From positions 1 to 64,000 of the forward strand of contig CP051237.1 in assembly GCA_017794825.1 (NCBI GenBank): a DNA stretch of 64,000 nt, read 5' to 3'. The stretch is from Pararhizobium sp. (lineage in GTDB: Bacteria; Pseudomonadota; Alphaproteobacteria; Rhizobiales; Rhizobiaceae). Within the stretch, counting starts at the first letter, position 1, and the number at the start of each line of letters is the position of its first letter. Under the pieces are notes generated by a model, which searched no databases, had not been told where the DNA came from, and saw only the letters and a program-made list of their open reading frames with translations. The position numbers were made by a program, and so were the translations under genes. Shown here one piece after another: positions 16,279-24,996 of this stretch.

Positions 16279-16887
16279 TCAGCCGAGCTCGGCGATCATC
16301 TCTTCTATGGTGGCGACGCGATCGACGGGTTTCAGGGCCGCAATGGCGGTGTCGTGCACTTCATCGGAGAATGCGGCGCAGCCGTCTTCCAGCACGATCG
16401 TGTCGAATTCCCGCACATGCGCTGCGCGCACGGTGGTTGCGACACCGCCGTTCGTGACAATGCCGGCGACCAGAAGCCGCTCGATCCCGCATTTACGCAG
16501 CACCCACTCCATGCGCGTCTGGTAGAACGCTGAATAGGCGATCTTCTCGACAACCAGGTCGGCGGGCTGCAATTCGTCGACGAGCGAATGTCCCCATCCG
16601 CCCGGCATGAAATCGCCCTTCTTCAGGAACGGTCGCAGGCTCTTGAGATGCGGCGCGATCATCGGCTCGCCGCCCTTCGCCGGCACGAGGGTGAACTGGG
16701 TCGATACGACCCAGCCTCCCCGGCGGCGCAAAAGATCGGCCAGAGGCTTCAGCCGGCCAGGCAGCGCGGCGATCGACGCCGCAGTCTGCCCTGCCTTGCC
16801 ATAGGCGCCGTCCGGATGCAGGAAATCGTTCTGCAGGTCGACGATCAGAAGCGCCGTTTTCTCGATCGGTATCGCATCGCTGCTCAT
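16279..16887 (-). CDS. Isochorismatase-fold protein lacking the catalytic cysteine
   Basis: A 202-residue member of the isochorismatase/cysteine-hydrolase superfamily. Asp17 (LIVDLQNDF) and Lys115 (VVEKIAYSAF) of the triad are present. The nucleophile motif, normally TNxCV, reads TNGGV at residues 145-149, so the expected cysteine is Gly148. The rest of the fold (TTVRAAHVRE, VLEDGCAAF) is normal. It starts at ATG 16887, sharing one base with the HyuA stop (TGATG). The HyuB-HyuA-cysteine hydrolase order recalls N-methylhydantoin and N-carbamoylsarcosine breakdown, but without the cysteine this protein may use another nucleophile, be a pseudo-enzyme or bind rather than cleave. Confidence 0.87.
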   Translation of the reverse strand: MSSDAIPIEKTALLIVDLQNDFLHPDGAYGKAGQTAASIAALPGRLKPLADLLRRRGGWVVSTQFTLVPAKGGEPMIAPHLKSLRPFLKKGDFMPGGWGHSLVDELQPADLVVEKIAYSAFYQTRMEWVLRKCGIERLLVAGIVTNGGVATTVRAAHVREFDTIVLEDGCAAFSDEVHDTAIAALKPVDRVATIEEMIAELG

Positions 16888-18950
16888 CAGGCGCGCTCCA
16901 TGATGATGTTGCCGAAATTGTCCACGCGCGCAGAGAGGTCCGGATCAACGACCACCGTCGCGTCCGGCTGCTCGAGAATGGCGGGACCGGAAATGACCGC
17001 GCCTTCCGGCAGGTCGAGCCGCGCGTAGATCGCCGTTTTGTGCCATTCGCCCTGGAACCAGACATCCCGGTGTCCCAGCAACGCGCCTTCCACCGTGGTG
17101 TCCTTCGGCGCCGCCAGCGCCGACAGATCGAAGCGGGGCCTGATCCCGACGGCCGCCGTGCGCAGATTGACGATGCGAACGCCGATATTCGGAAGCAGTC
17201 TGGAGAAACTCGCCTCATAGGCCTTTTCGAAGGCCTTCCGGATCAATTCGACCGTTACTCCCGTCGTTCCGTCTTTCAACTCGATTGGCAGCGGCACCGC
17301 AAGCGTATGCGTCTGGCCGAGATAGTGCATGTCGAGTTCGAACAGGATGTCTATCCTTTCAACCGCGAGACGGGCGCTTTCGACGATGGCGCGGGCGTGG
17401 TTCGCCTCCTCCATCATGCGCGCGTCGAGCACTTCGATATCCAGACCATCGAGATTGGCGTTGAGCGTCTGAACCTGGTCGTGCCGGATGTCGGCGATGA
17501 CGCAACCCAGCGCCGAGGTGACGCCCGGATAGCGCGGGACAAGCGCCGCCTTCAGCCCGACGTCCTTGATCAGCGCGCCGGCGTGAAGCGCGCCGCCGCC
17601 GCCGAAGGGAACGGCTGCGAATTTCGCCGGATCGTGGCCGCGTTCGATGGACATGAGGCGGATGGCGCCGCCCATCTTGCTGTCGGCTATCCTGACGATC
17701 GCTTCGGCTGCTTCCATGACGCCGAGACCCAGCGGCTCGGCCACGTGCTCCGCGATCGCAGCCTTCGCCGCTTCGACGTCCAGCCGGTCCAGCTTGCCGC
17801 CGATCGGGTTTTCAGCATTGATGCGTCCGAGCACGACATTGGCGTCGGTCAACGTCGGTCGGTCGTTGCCCTGGCCGTAGCACACGGGACCGGGACGCGA
17901 TCCGGCGCTTTCCGGCCCGACCTCGATCATGCCGCCGGCGTCGACACGGGCGATCGAACCGCCACCGGCCCCGATCGTCACGATCTCGATCATCGGCGTG
18001 CGGATGACCAGTCCGAAATCGATCGTCGTCTGCGGCGCAAGCATAGATTTGCCGTCGACGACCAGCGAGGCGTCGAACGAGGTGCCGCCTAGGTCGCCCG
18101 TGACGACATTCGGAAAGCCGGCTTCGCGCGCAATCGCGGCTGCTGCGATGACGCCGGCGGCCGGCCCCGACAGCGCTGTGCGCGCCGGCAGCGTCCGCGC
18201 CATTTCGGTGGACATCACCCCGCCGTTCGACTGCACGATGTGGAATTTGCCATCGAACCGCTCTTCGGCAAGCGCTGCTTCGAGCTTCCCTACATAATTG
18301 CCGACGACAGGCTGAAGATAGGCGTTCAGGACAGTGGTCGAAGTCCGCTCGAATTCCCGGATTTCGGGAAGGATCGAGGCCGATCCGACGATATGATCGT
18401 TTGGCCAGACGCTGCGGGCTGCTTCCAGCGCCGCCTGTTCGTTCGCCGGATTGGCGTAGGCGTTCATGAAGACGATCGCCAGCGCCTCGGCGCCCATGGA
18501 GAGAAGTTCGAAGCAGACGGCCTTTACGGCTTCCGCATCGACTTCCGTGCGGATGGTTCCGTCAGCCATGGTGCGTTCGGCGACTTCGAGACGCAGGTCT
18601 CTCGGCACGACCGGGATGAAGTCGCCCGAAAGACCCCAGGTCGCTCTGCGGTCGCGACGACGCATCTCCTGGACATCGCGAAAGCCCTCGGTCGTGATCA
18701 GACCGACCTTGGCGCCCTTGCGCTCCAGGAGCGCGTTGGTCCCGACCGTTGTTCCATGAACGATCGACGCGAGTTCCGTCAGCGGACCGAAACTCGTCAG
18801 CCCCTCCAGAAAACCGACGGCCTCGTCGCCGCGATTGGACGGGACTTTGGCGGTCGAGAACGTCCCGTTTGTTTCGTTGAAGTGGAAAAGATCCGTGAAT
18901 GTGCCGCCTACATCAACGCCGACTACAGACCCGCCAGTACTGTTGCTCAC
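16887..18950 (-). CDS. hyuA: Hydantoinase/oxoprolinase A-type subunit
   Basis: A 687-residue protein of the hydantoinase A/5-oxoprolinase family. The N-terminal ATP-binding motif GVDVGGTFTD is at residues 11-20. VHGTTVGTNALLERKGA (near 64) and GAGGGSIA (near 326) are further family signatures. With HyuB it forms an ATP-dependent enzyme that opens cyclic amides such as 5-oxoproline or N-methylhydantoin, or in related enzymes carboxylates ketones such as acetone or acetophenone. The start overlaps the HyuB stop by four bases (ATGA). Context with an amide-hydrolase homologue favours ring opening, but carboxylase function cannot be excluded. Confidence 0.9.
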   Translation of the reverse strand: MSNSTGGSVVGVDVGGTFTDLFHFNETNGTFSTAKVPSNRGDEAVGFLEGLTSFGPLTELASIVHGTTVGTNALLERKGAKVGLITTEGFRDVQEMRRRDRRATWGLSGDFIPVVPRDLRLEVAERTMADGTIRTEVDAEAVKAVCFELLSMGAEALAIVFMNAYANPANEQAALEAARSVWPNDHIVGSASILPEIREFERTSTTVLNAYLQPVVGNYVGKLEAALAEERFDGKFHIVQSNGGVMSTEMARTLPARTALSGPAAGVIAAAAIAREAGFPNVVTGDLGGTSFDASLVVDGKSMLAPQTTIDFGLVIRTPMIEIVTIGAGGGSIARVDAGGMIEVGPESAGSRPGPVCYGQGNDRPTLTDANVVLGRINAENPIGGKLDRLDVEAAKAAIAEHVAEPLGLGVMEAAEAIVRIADSKMGGAIRLMSIERGHDPAKFAAVPFGGGGALHAGALIKDVGLKAALVPRYPGVTSALGCVIADIRHDQVQTLNANLDGLDIEVLDARMMEEANHARAIVESARLAVERIDILFELDMHYLGQTHTLAVPLPIELKDGTTGVTVELIRKAFEKAYEASFSRLLPNIGVRIVNLRTAAVGIRPRFDLSALAAPKDTTVEGALLGHRDVWFQGEWHKTAIYARLDLPEGAVISGPAILEQPDATVVVDPDLSARVDNFGNIIMERA

Positions 18951-20692
18951 TTCGCATGCTCCTTCCGGCGCGATTCCGTCGCCGCTATGTCTATCTCTCC
19001 CTCTTTGTCCAGGATCACTCCATAATCCCTTTCTGCCGACGCTACGCTCACGAAACCGAGCTCCACGTCCCGCTTCACCCGTTCGACGGGCCGCGTCAGC
19101 GGATCTCCCCAGCCGCCGCCGCCCGGGCTTTCGAGCCGAACGCGACGGCCGGCCGGCAGATGCAGGTCGGTAATCTTCGAGACCATGGGCGGGCTTTCCT
19201 CGCCCTCGTCCGTCTGCCAGTAGAAGCGATTCATGGCGGCGGGGCCGCCGCCAGCGACGCCGAAGGGCGGCGCCTTGCCGCGTTCGCCAAGCAATGCCAC
19301 ATCTGACGGCCTGAGCGTCTCGATCTCGTAGACCGCGCCGACGCCGCCGCGATGACAGCCGGGGCCGGCGCTGTCGGGGCGCAAACCCCAGCGGGTGAAC
19401 ATCACTGGATACGCGGCTTCGAGAATTTCGACAGGCGGAATCGTGGCGGTCGAGATCGGATTGTTCGCGTGGTTCAGGCCATCGCTCTTCGGGGACCCGC
19501 CAAGCCCACCTCCAAAGAAGGAGAACATAACGAAGCGACGACCGTGGTCATGACCGGATATCGACAGCGCGTTGATCGTCCCGAAGGGGCCGCCGAGCGC
19601 GCGGTCGGGATCGGCCTGGGCGATCGCGCCGAAGATGACGCCGATCAGACGCAGGATTGTTTCGGTGTATCCCGCAACCGGCTTCGGCGCTTCGGCGCCA
19701 AGTATCGAACCCTCGGGAATGACGAAATCGATCGGACGCAGACAGCCGGCGTTGGCCGGCACATCCGTAAACAGATGCTTCAGCGCCACGTAGCACGCCG
19801 CGACCGTGGTCGAGCGGGAAATGTTGATCGGTCCCTTGCAGGCCGGCGACGACCCGGTGAAATCCAGGGTCATGCGGTCGCCTTCGACAGTGGCCTTGAG
19901 CGTCACCGCCAGCGTCTCGTCTACGATGCCGTCATTGTCCAGCACATCGGAAAACGAATAGCTGCCGTCCGGCAGGGCGCTGATCGCCGCGCGCATGAGC
20001 GCTTCCGAACGATCGGAAAATGCGGTGAAGGCCGTGGCGATGGTCTGATCGCCATATTCGTCCAGCAGCGCGACCATGCGCCGGACGCCCAGTTCGAGGG
20101 CGTTGAGCTGTCCGTTCATGTCGCCCCAGTTGGAGGTCGGGACGCGGGAATTGGCCTCGAGAATGGAAATGATGTCCTTGCGCAGCACGCCCTTTTCGTA
20201 AAGCTTGACCGGCGGAATGCGCACGCCTTCCTGAAAACTTTCCGTCGCCTTGGGATTGTAGCCGCCGGCGACATTGCCGCCTATATCCAGCCAGTGGCCG
20301 ACAGACGCCATCCAGCAGAAAACCTCTCCATTTCTGAACAATGGCCTGACGAGCCTGAAATCGTTGAGATGCGTTCCGCCGTCATAGGGATCGTTGAAGA
20401 GAAAGATGTCCCCGTCGGCGACATCGCCGTCTTCCTTCACCTTCGCGATAACGGCCCGCACGGCGAACGCCATCGCTCCGACGAAGATCGGCAAACCGTT
20501 TGCGCCCTGGACCAGAGTATCGCCTGTCACCGGATCGTACAGGCCATGGCAGGCGTCCTTGGCTTCGGCGATGGTCGGGTTGAACGCCGACCGGTACAGG
20601 GTCGCATCCATTTCATCGACGATCTGTTCGAGCCGTCCCTTCAGGACGGCGAGAGTTACCGGGTCCAACGCCGCGGCTTCGGCATCACTCAC
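18947..20692 (-). CDS. hyuB: Hydantoinase/oxoprolinase B-type subunit
   Basis: A 581-residue hydantoinase B family protein, partner of HyuA. Typical features are LDPVTLAVLKGRLEQI at the N-terminus, NDPYDGGTHLNDF near 100, VGHWLDIGG near 131, and the C-terminal SPGGGGWGDP. It starts at GTG 20692, which overlaps the stop of the preceding gene by four bases. No third (gamma) subunit such as that of acetone carboxylase is visible in the operon. Confidence 0.9.
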   Translation of the reverse strand: MSDAEAAALDPVTLAVLKGRLEQIVDEMDATLYRSAFNPTIAEAKDACHGLYDPVTGDTLVQGANGLPIFVGAMAFAVRAVIAKVKEDGDVADGDIFLFNDPYDGGTHLNDFRLVRPLFRNGEVFCWMASVGHWLDIGGNVAGGYNPKATESFQEGVRIPPVKLYEKGVLRKDIISILEANSRVPTSNWGDMNGQLNALELGVRRMVALLDEYGDQTIATAFTAFSDRSEALMRAAISALPDGSYSFSDVLDNDGIVDETLAVTLKATVEGDRMTLDFTGSSPACKGPINISRSTTVAACYVALKHLFTDVPANAGCLRPIDFVIPEGSILGAEAPKPVAGYTETILRLIGVIFGAIAQADPDRALGGPFGTINALSISGHDHGRRFVMFSFFGGGLGGSPKSDGLNHANNPISTATIPPVEILEAAYPVMFTRWGLRPDSAGPGCHRGGVGAVYEIETLRPSDVALLGERGKAPPFGVAGGGPAAMNRFYWQTDEGEESPPMVSKITDLHLPAGRRVRLESPGGGGWGDPLTRPVERVKRDVELGFVSVASAERDYGVILDKEGEIDIAATESRRKEHAK

Positions 20693-21570
20693 GCGTCATT
20701 CTCCTTCTTGCCCGCCGTTTCATAGGATTGTCCGCGGGCGAGTATCTCGGGGGTGCCGAGGACTTCATTCAGCTGGGTAAAATCGAACATCCGGTCCGCC
20801 ATCGGCCGGTTGGAGCCGTTTTCCTTCAGACTCCGGTAGTAGTCGGTCATGGCGAATCCGAGAAAACGCACGATGCCGCCGGGGAAAATGACGATGGAAT
20901 ATCCGAGTTCGCCAAGATCGTTGGCATGCATGATCGGCGTCGATCCGCCTTCGACCATGTTGGCGAGCAGCGGCGTTCCCGTTCCCAGACGTTTCGCGAT
21001 TTCGGACAGATCGTCGCGACTGCGAGGCGCTTCCACGAACAGGACGTCGGCGCCCGCCTCGGCGTACATCTCCGCGCGCTCTATCGCCGCCGAAACGCCT
21101 TCGATCGCCAGGGAATCGGTCCGCCCGACGATCAGGGTTTCCTCGCTCTTGCGGCTGTCGACGGCGGCCTGGATCTTGCCGACCATCTCGCTTGCCGGGA
21201 TGATCTGCTTGTCCGCAAGGTGACCGCAACGCTTCGGCATTGTCTGGTCTTCAAGCTGGATCGCCCGCGCGCCGGCCTTCTCGAACAGCCTGATGCAACG
21301 CTCGACATTGAGTGCGTTTCCGTAACCCGTGTCCGCGTCGACGATGACGGGAATCTCGACCCGGTCACAGACCATCGTCAGGGTTTCCGCCACCTCGAAC
21401 ATGGAGACGAGACCGATGTCCGGCCGGCCGAGCCTTGTGTAGGCTATCCCCGCTCCGGACAGATAAAGCGCCTCAAAACCGGTCGCTTCCGCCACCGAAG
21501 CCGTAAGGGCGTCGTAGATACCCGGCGCCACAACCGGCGTCTTCTCCTTAAGACGTGACTTGAAACTCAT
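20689..21570 (-). CDS. Isocitrate lyase/PEP mutase-fold enzyme
   Basis: A 293-residue enzyme of the isocitrate lyase/phosphoenolpyruvate mutase superfamily. The pyruvate/Mg site is visible as YLSGAG (36-41) and DADTGYGN (78-85), and the mobile catalytic loop reads KRCGH (113-117), the lyase-type sequence. Likely reactions are cleavage of a 2-methylisocitrate- or dimethylmalate-like acid to pyruvate plus a second acid, or decarboxylation of oxaloacetate. I chose ATG 21570 with GGGAG eight bases upstream; TTG 21597 is less likely. It lies between a Liv transporter and hyuBA. The LeuCD homologues on the divergent operon could supply its substrate. Confidence 0.88.
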   Translation of the reverse strand: MSFKSRLKEKTPVVAPGIYDALTASVAEATGFEALYLSGAGIAYTRLGRPDIGLVSMFEVAETLTMVCDRVEIPVIVDADTGYGNALNVERCIRLFEKAGARAIQLEDQTMPKRCGHLADKQIIPASEMVGKIQAAVDSRKSEETLIVGRTDSLAIEGVSAAIERAEMYAEAGADVLFVEAPRSRDDLSEIAKRLGTGTPLLANMVEGGSTPIMHANDLGELGYSIVIFPGGIVRFLGFAMTDYYRSLKENGSNRPMADRMFDFTQLNEVLGTPEILARGQSYETAGKKENDA

Positions 21571-21602
21571 TGCAGAGGCTCCCGATTCATCATTCAAACT
21601 CC

Positions 21603-22304
21603 TTACAAACCCAGATATGCCTGTCTCAGTCTCGAATCTTCGCGCAGGTCGCGCGCAGCGCCCTCCACGACCACTTCCCCGTTTTCGAGGATGTAGGCGC
21701 GAGAGGCGATCTCCAGAGACTGGATAACGTTCTGCTCTACGAGGAGGATGGTCAGCCCTTCCCCGGCCAGTCGGCCGATCAGGCCGAACATTTCCTCCAC
21801 CAGCAGCGGGGACAGCCCAAGCGACGGCTCGTCGAGAATGAGCAGCCGCGGCCCGCTCATCATGCCGCGCCCGATCGCCAGCATCTGCTGCTCGCCGCCG
21901 GACAGGGTTCCGGCATATTGCCTGCGCCGTTCCTTCAATCGCCCGAATGTGGCGTAGACGTCCGCAACCATCGCCTTTCGCCGCGACCGGTCGCCGCGGT
22001 AATTGCCCAGTTCGAGATTTTCCTCGACAGTCAGGTTCGGAAAAATCTTGCGGCCTTCAGGAACCTGAACCAGTCCGGCCTCAACGATCTCCGCCGGACT
22101 GAGCCGGTCGATCCGCTTTCCCGTGAACTCGATTTCGCCGGACCACAGGGGCAGGATGCCGGAAAGCGCCATGTTCAGCGTCGACTTGCCGACGCCGTTC
22201 GACCCGAGCACGGCGACGATCTCGCCTTCGGCGACCGTCAGGTTCACCCCCCGCAGAATTTCCGTTTCGCCGTATCCGGTTCTGACGTTTCGAACCTCAA
22301 GCAT
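21603..22304 (-). CDS. livF: Liv-type ABC transporter ATPase, LivF-like (second system)
   Basis: A 233-residue ATPase. Walker A is GSNGVGKST (near 34-42), the signature LSGGEQQM, and Walker B LLILDEPSLGL. The start overlaps the LivG stop by eight bases. It belongs to the second, separate Liv system (26220 to 21603), which is only moderately similar to the first, so two different substrates are likely. Confidence 0.93.
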   Translation of the reverse strand: MLEVRNVRTGYGETEILRGVNLTVAEGEIVAVLGSNGVGKSTLNMALSGILPLWSGEIEFTGKRIDRLSPAEIVEAGLVQVPEGRKIFPNLTVEENLELGNYRGDRSRRKAMVADVYATFGRLKERRRQYAGTLSGGEQQMLAIGRGMMSGPRLLILDEPSLGLSPLLVEEMFGLIGRLAGEGLTILLVEQNVIQSLEIASRAYILENGEVVVEGAARDLREDSRLRQAYLGL

Positions 22305-23046
22305 GGGGTTGTCCCCCTTCCGCCTGCAGACGGGCCGCTGCCCCCTGCCCCAGATAGGCTTCGATTACGGGTCGTTCGCTGCATACGATTGCGGGCGCGC
22401 CCTCGGCGATCAGCTTTCCCTCGTTGAGCACGTACACAGTCTCGCAAAGGTTCATCACGGCTTGCATGATGTGTTCGATCATGAAGATGGTGACGCCGTC
22501 GTCGCGGATCGAGCGGATCACCGGAAGGATGTCACGGATTTCGGTCGGATTGAGACCTGCCAGCACTTCATCAAGCAGAAGGAGGCGCGGCCTCGTCGCG
22601 AGCGCCCGCGCCAGTTCAAGCCGCTTGCGCCCAGCGACGGTCAGGGAGGACGCCGCGAGATCCAGCATGGGACCCAGCCCCAGCCGATTGCCGACGGTCT
22701 CGGCCTCGGCAAGCGCATCCACCCTGTCGGGGGTCCGCAAATAGGCGCCGACAGCGATGTTTTCGCGCACGGACAGTCCTGCGAATGGCTGTACGATCTG
22801 GAAGGTGCGCACCATGCCAAGACGCGTGCGGTCGTGCGGCGGCATGGATGTCACCGTCGCGCCCTCGAAGCGGACATTTCCTGCGTCGACGGGCAAGAAG
22901 CCCGAAGTCATCGCAAACAGCGTCGTCTTGCCTGCGCCGTTGGGTCCGATCAACCCGGTGATTGACCCTTCAGAAACACGCATGCTGACGTCGTCTACGG
23001 CGACAAGTCCCGAAAAACGCTTGCTGAGGCGATCGATCTCAAGCAT
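22297..23046 (-). CDS. livG: Liv-type ABC transporter ATPase, LivG-like (second system)
   Basis: About 249 residues. I chose ATG 23046 (MLEIDRL), preceded by GGAGG at a good distance; an ATG 33 bases upstream is possible but inside livM. Walker A is GPNGAGKTT and Walker B LLLLDEVLAGLNP, with Val replacing the usual Pro after DE. The signature region reads SLTVAGRKRLE instead of LSGGQ; this variant is seen in a subset of LivG proteins. It overlaps livM by eight bases. Confidence 0.92.
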   Translation of the reverse strand: MLEIDRLSKRFSGLVAVDDVSMRVSEGSITGLIGPNGAGKTTLFAMTSGFLPVDAGNVRFEGATVTSMPPHDRTRLGMVRTFQIVQPFAGLSVRENIAVGAYLRTPDRVDALAEAETVGNRLGLGPMLDLAASSLTVAGRKRLELARALATRPRLLLLDEVLAGLNPTEIRDILPVIRSIRDDGVTIFMIEHIMQAVMNLCETVYVLNEGKLIAEGAPAIVCSERPVIEAYLGQGAAARLQAEGGQPHA

Positions 23047-24037
23047 CGGCGCCTCCGTCCTGACTGGCGCCCGCGCCATCGCCCGATTTCTTCCTGCGGA
23101 AGCCTTTCAGGGAAATGCCGGCCAGTCCGTTTGGCGCAAAAGCGACGGTTATGATGAGGATCACGCCGAAGACCAGCAGATCGAATCCGGGTATCCCGCC
23201 AGAGAATTCCTTCGTCACCTCGCCGGCGCCAAGCAGAACCACCGCGCCGATGAGAGGACCGAACATTGTGCCAAGACCGCCCACGATGGCTGCGAACAGA
23301 GCTTCGATTGAAATCCACGGGCCATAGGCGACATTGGCGTCCAGAAACAGGAAGTTCTGTGTGTAGAGGACGCCGGACAGCGCGGTCAGCGCCGCCGACA
23401 GGGTTATCGCGCCCAGCTTGACCTTCATAACATCTACACCAAGGGCGCGCGCCGCATCCTCGTTTTCGCGTATCGCAATCAGGTAGGCGCCGAATTTCGA
23501 CCGGTCGAGCCAGCGCGTGATCACCAGACCCAAGCCAACGCAAACCACCGCCAGCAGGACAAAGAACCGCCGGTCGCGCAGTTGCAGGTTCTCGAAGCCG
23601 TAGTCGATCGGCACGACGATGCCCGCGCCGCCGCCGGTAATCTCCGATGAATTGGCGAGAATACGCAGCACTTCAGCGAATGCCAGGGTAATCAGCGCAA
23701 AGTAACTTCCCTTGAGACCGGAACGGAACGTGAGAAATCCGATGAAGGCGCCGACCAGCGAACCGAGGGCCACGCCCGCGACAAGCGCCGCCCAGGCGTT
23801 GATCCCGTAGCGGGTCTGCAGGATCGCCGTCGCATAGGCGCCGGTGCCAAAAAATGCGGCGTGCCCGAAAGACGCAAGCCCTCCATAGCCGCCCAACACG
23901 TTCCAGCCCTGGGCGGCCAGCGTGACGATCATCATGAAAATCAGAAGATTGACGAGACTGCCGGACAACCCGAGAAACGGCAGAACAGCGAGAACAAGCA
24001 AAACAGGCAAGATCGGAAACAGATCGCGGGCGCTCAT
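23039..24037 (-). CDS. livM: Liv-type ABC transporter permease, LivM-like (second system)
   Basis: A 332-residue inner-membrane permease with an N-terminal hydrophobic anchor (ILPVLLVLAVLPFLGL). The LivM motifs NVLGGYGGLASFGHAAFFG near 45 and the loop RENEDAARALGVD near 195 are present. The start overlaps the livH stop by four bases. The C-terminus ends in a short basic and glycine-rich cytoplasmic tail (RRKKSGDGAG). Confidence 0.93.
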   Translation of the reverse strand: MSARDLFPILPVLLVLAVLPFLGLSGSLVNLLIFMMIVTLAAQGWNVLGGYGGLASFGHAAFFGTGAYATAILQTRYGINAWAALVAGVALGSLVGAFIGFLTFRSGLKGSYFALITLAFAEVLRILANSSEITGGGAGIVVPIDYGFENLQLRDRRFFVLLAVVCVGLGLVITRWLDRSKFGAYLIAIRENEDAARALGVDVMKVKLGAITLSAALTALSGVLYTQNFLFLDANVAYGPWISIEALFAAIVGGLGTMFGPLIGAVVLLGAGEVTKEFSGGIPGFDLLVFGVILIITVAFAPNGLAGISLKGFRRKKSGDGAGASQDGGADA

Positions 24038-24906
24038 ATTCGCGCTCCGAACAGACCTGTCGGCTTGAACAGCAACACCAGTATGAACAGCAGAAAGATG
24101 CCGATCTGTCCGAGGCTGTCCCCAAGGAAAAGCGAGGATGCGGCCTCTACGACGCCGATCAACAGTCCACCGAGCAGCGCTCCGGTTACCGATCCCATGC
24201 CACCGAGAACAACGATGGTGAAAGCGACCAGGACAAAGGCGCCGCCGGTCTGCGGATTGACGTAGAAAACCGGCATTAGCAGGCCGGCCGCCACAGCCAG
24301 ACAGGCCGATCCGAGGGCGAAGGTCAGGGCGTAAATGTGATTGACGTCGATGCCGACAAGCCTTGCTCCGAGTTTCTCCTTCGCAACGGCGCGGATGGCT
24401 TTTCCGGCGTCTGTCCGGTTGAGAATGAGCCAGACGACGACCGCCGTCGCCATCGTCACCAGGAAACCGACCGCGCGCGGCCAGGACAACAGCAAAGGCC
24501 CGATTTCGATGACCCTGAAGCCGTAATCCGTTGCGATCGTCCGAGTATCGGATTTGAAGACGACCAGCAGCCCGTTCTCGATGATGATCGAAATGCCGAG
24601 CGTGACCAGCAGGATGGAATTGTCACGGCCGTGACCGGCGGGTCCGATGATGAACCGCTGGACGGCGTATCCGAGCCCGAACATGACCGGGGTGAGCACG
24701 AGGATCGACAGATAGGGGTCCAGACCGGCGTGTTCCCACAAAAGCCAAATACCGAACATGGAAAGCGTCAGGAACGCGCCATGGGCGAAATTTACGATGT
24801 GAAGAACCCCGTAGATCAGCGTCAGGCCGACAGCCACCAGCGCATAGACCGCGCCGAGCATGAGCCCGTTGATCAATGCCTCCGCGATTATTGGAATGGG
24901 GTACAT
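24034..24906 (-). CDS. livH: Liv-type ABC transporter permease, LivH-like (second system)
   Basis: A 290-residue inner-membrane permease with typical INGLMLGAVYALVAVGLTL and IVNFAHGAFLTL at the N-terminus, and DAGKAIRAVAKE with GIDVNHIY in the cytoplasmic loop near 175-195. A strong stem-loop with a T-run on the minus strand lies upstream, between this gene and the binding-protein gene. Confidence 0.93.
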   Translation of the reverse strand: MYPIPIIAEALINGLMLGAVYALVAVGLTLIYGVLHIVNFAHGAFLTLSMFGIWLLWEHAGLDPYLSILVLTPVMFGLGYAVQRFIIGPAGHGRDNSILLVTLGISIIIENGLLVVFKSDTRTIATDYGFRVIEIGPLLLSWPRAVGFLVTMATAVVVWLILNRTDAGKAIRAVAKEKLGARLVGIDVNHIYALTFALGSACLAVAAGLLMPVFYVNPQTGGAFVLVAFTIVVLGGMGSVTGALLGGLLIGVVEAASSLFLGDSLGQIGIFLLFILVLLFKPTGLFGARI

Positions 24907-24955
24907 GTCATTCGCCCGCTGGGCCAGACGCCGCGATGTGCGTCTGGCCGTGTCG

Positions 24956-24982
24956 AAAAGCCCGGCGGCGAACGCCGCCGGG
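24956..24982 (-). terminator. GC-rich hairpin with T-run, partial terminator or attenuator
   Basis: Arms CCCGGCGGCG (24961-24970) and CGCCGCCGGG (24973-24982) give a 10-bp stem. On the minus strand it is followed by CTTTT (24960 down to 24956). This has the form of an intrinsic terminator located between the binding-protein gene and livH. It probably reduces downstream transcription so the periplasmic protein is made in excess. The other Liv operon has a similar hairpin at 10298-10321. Confidence 0.65.
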
Positions 24983-24996
24983 AACAGGTATTGGCG

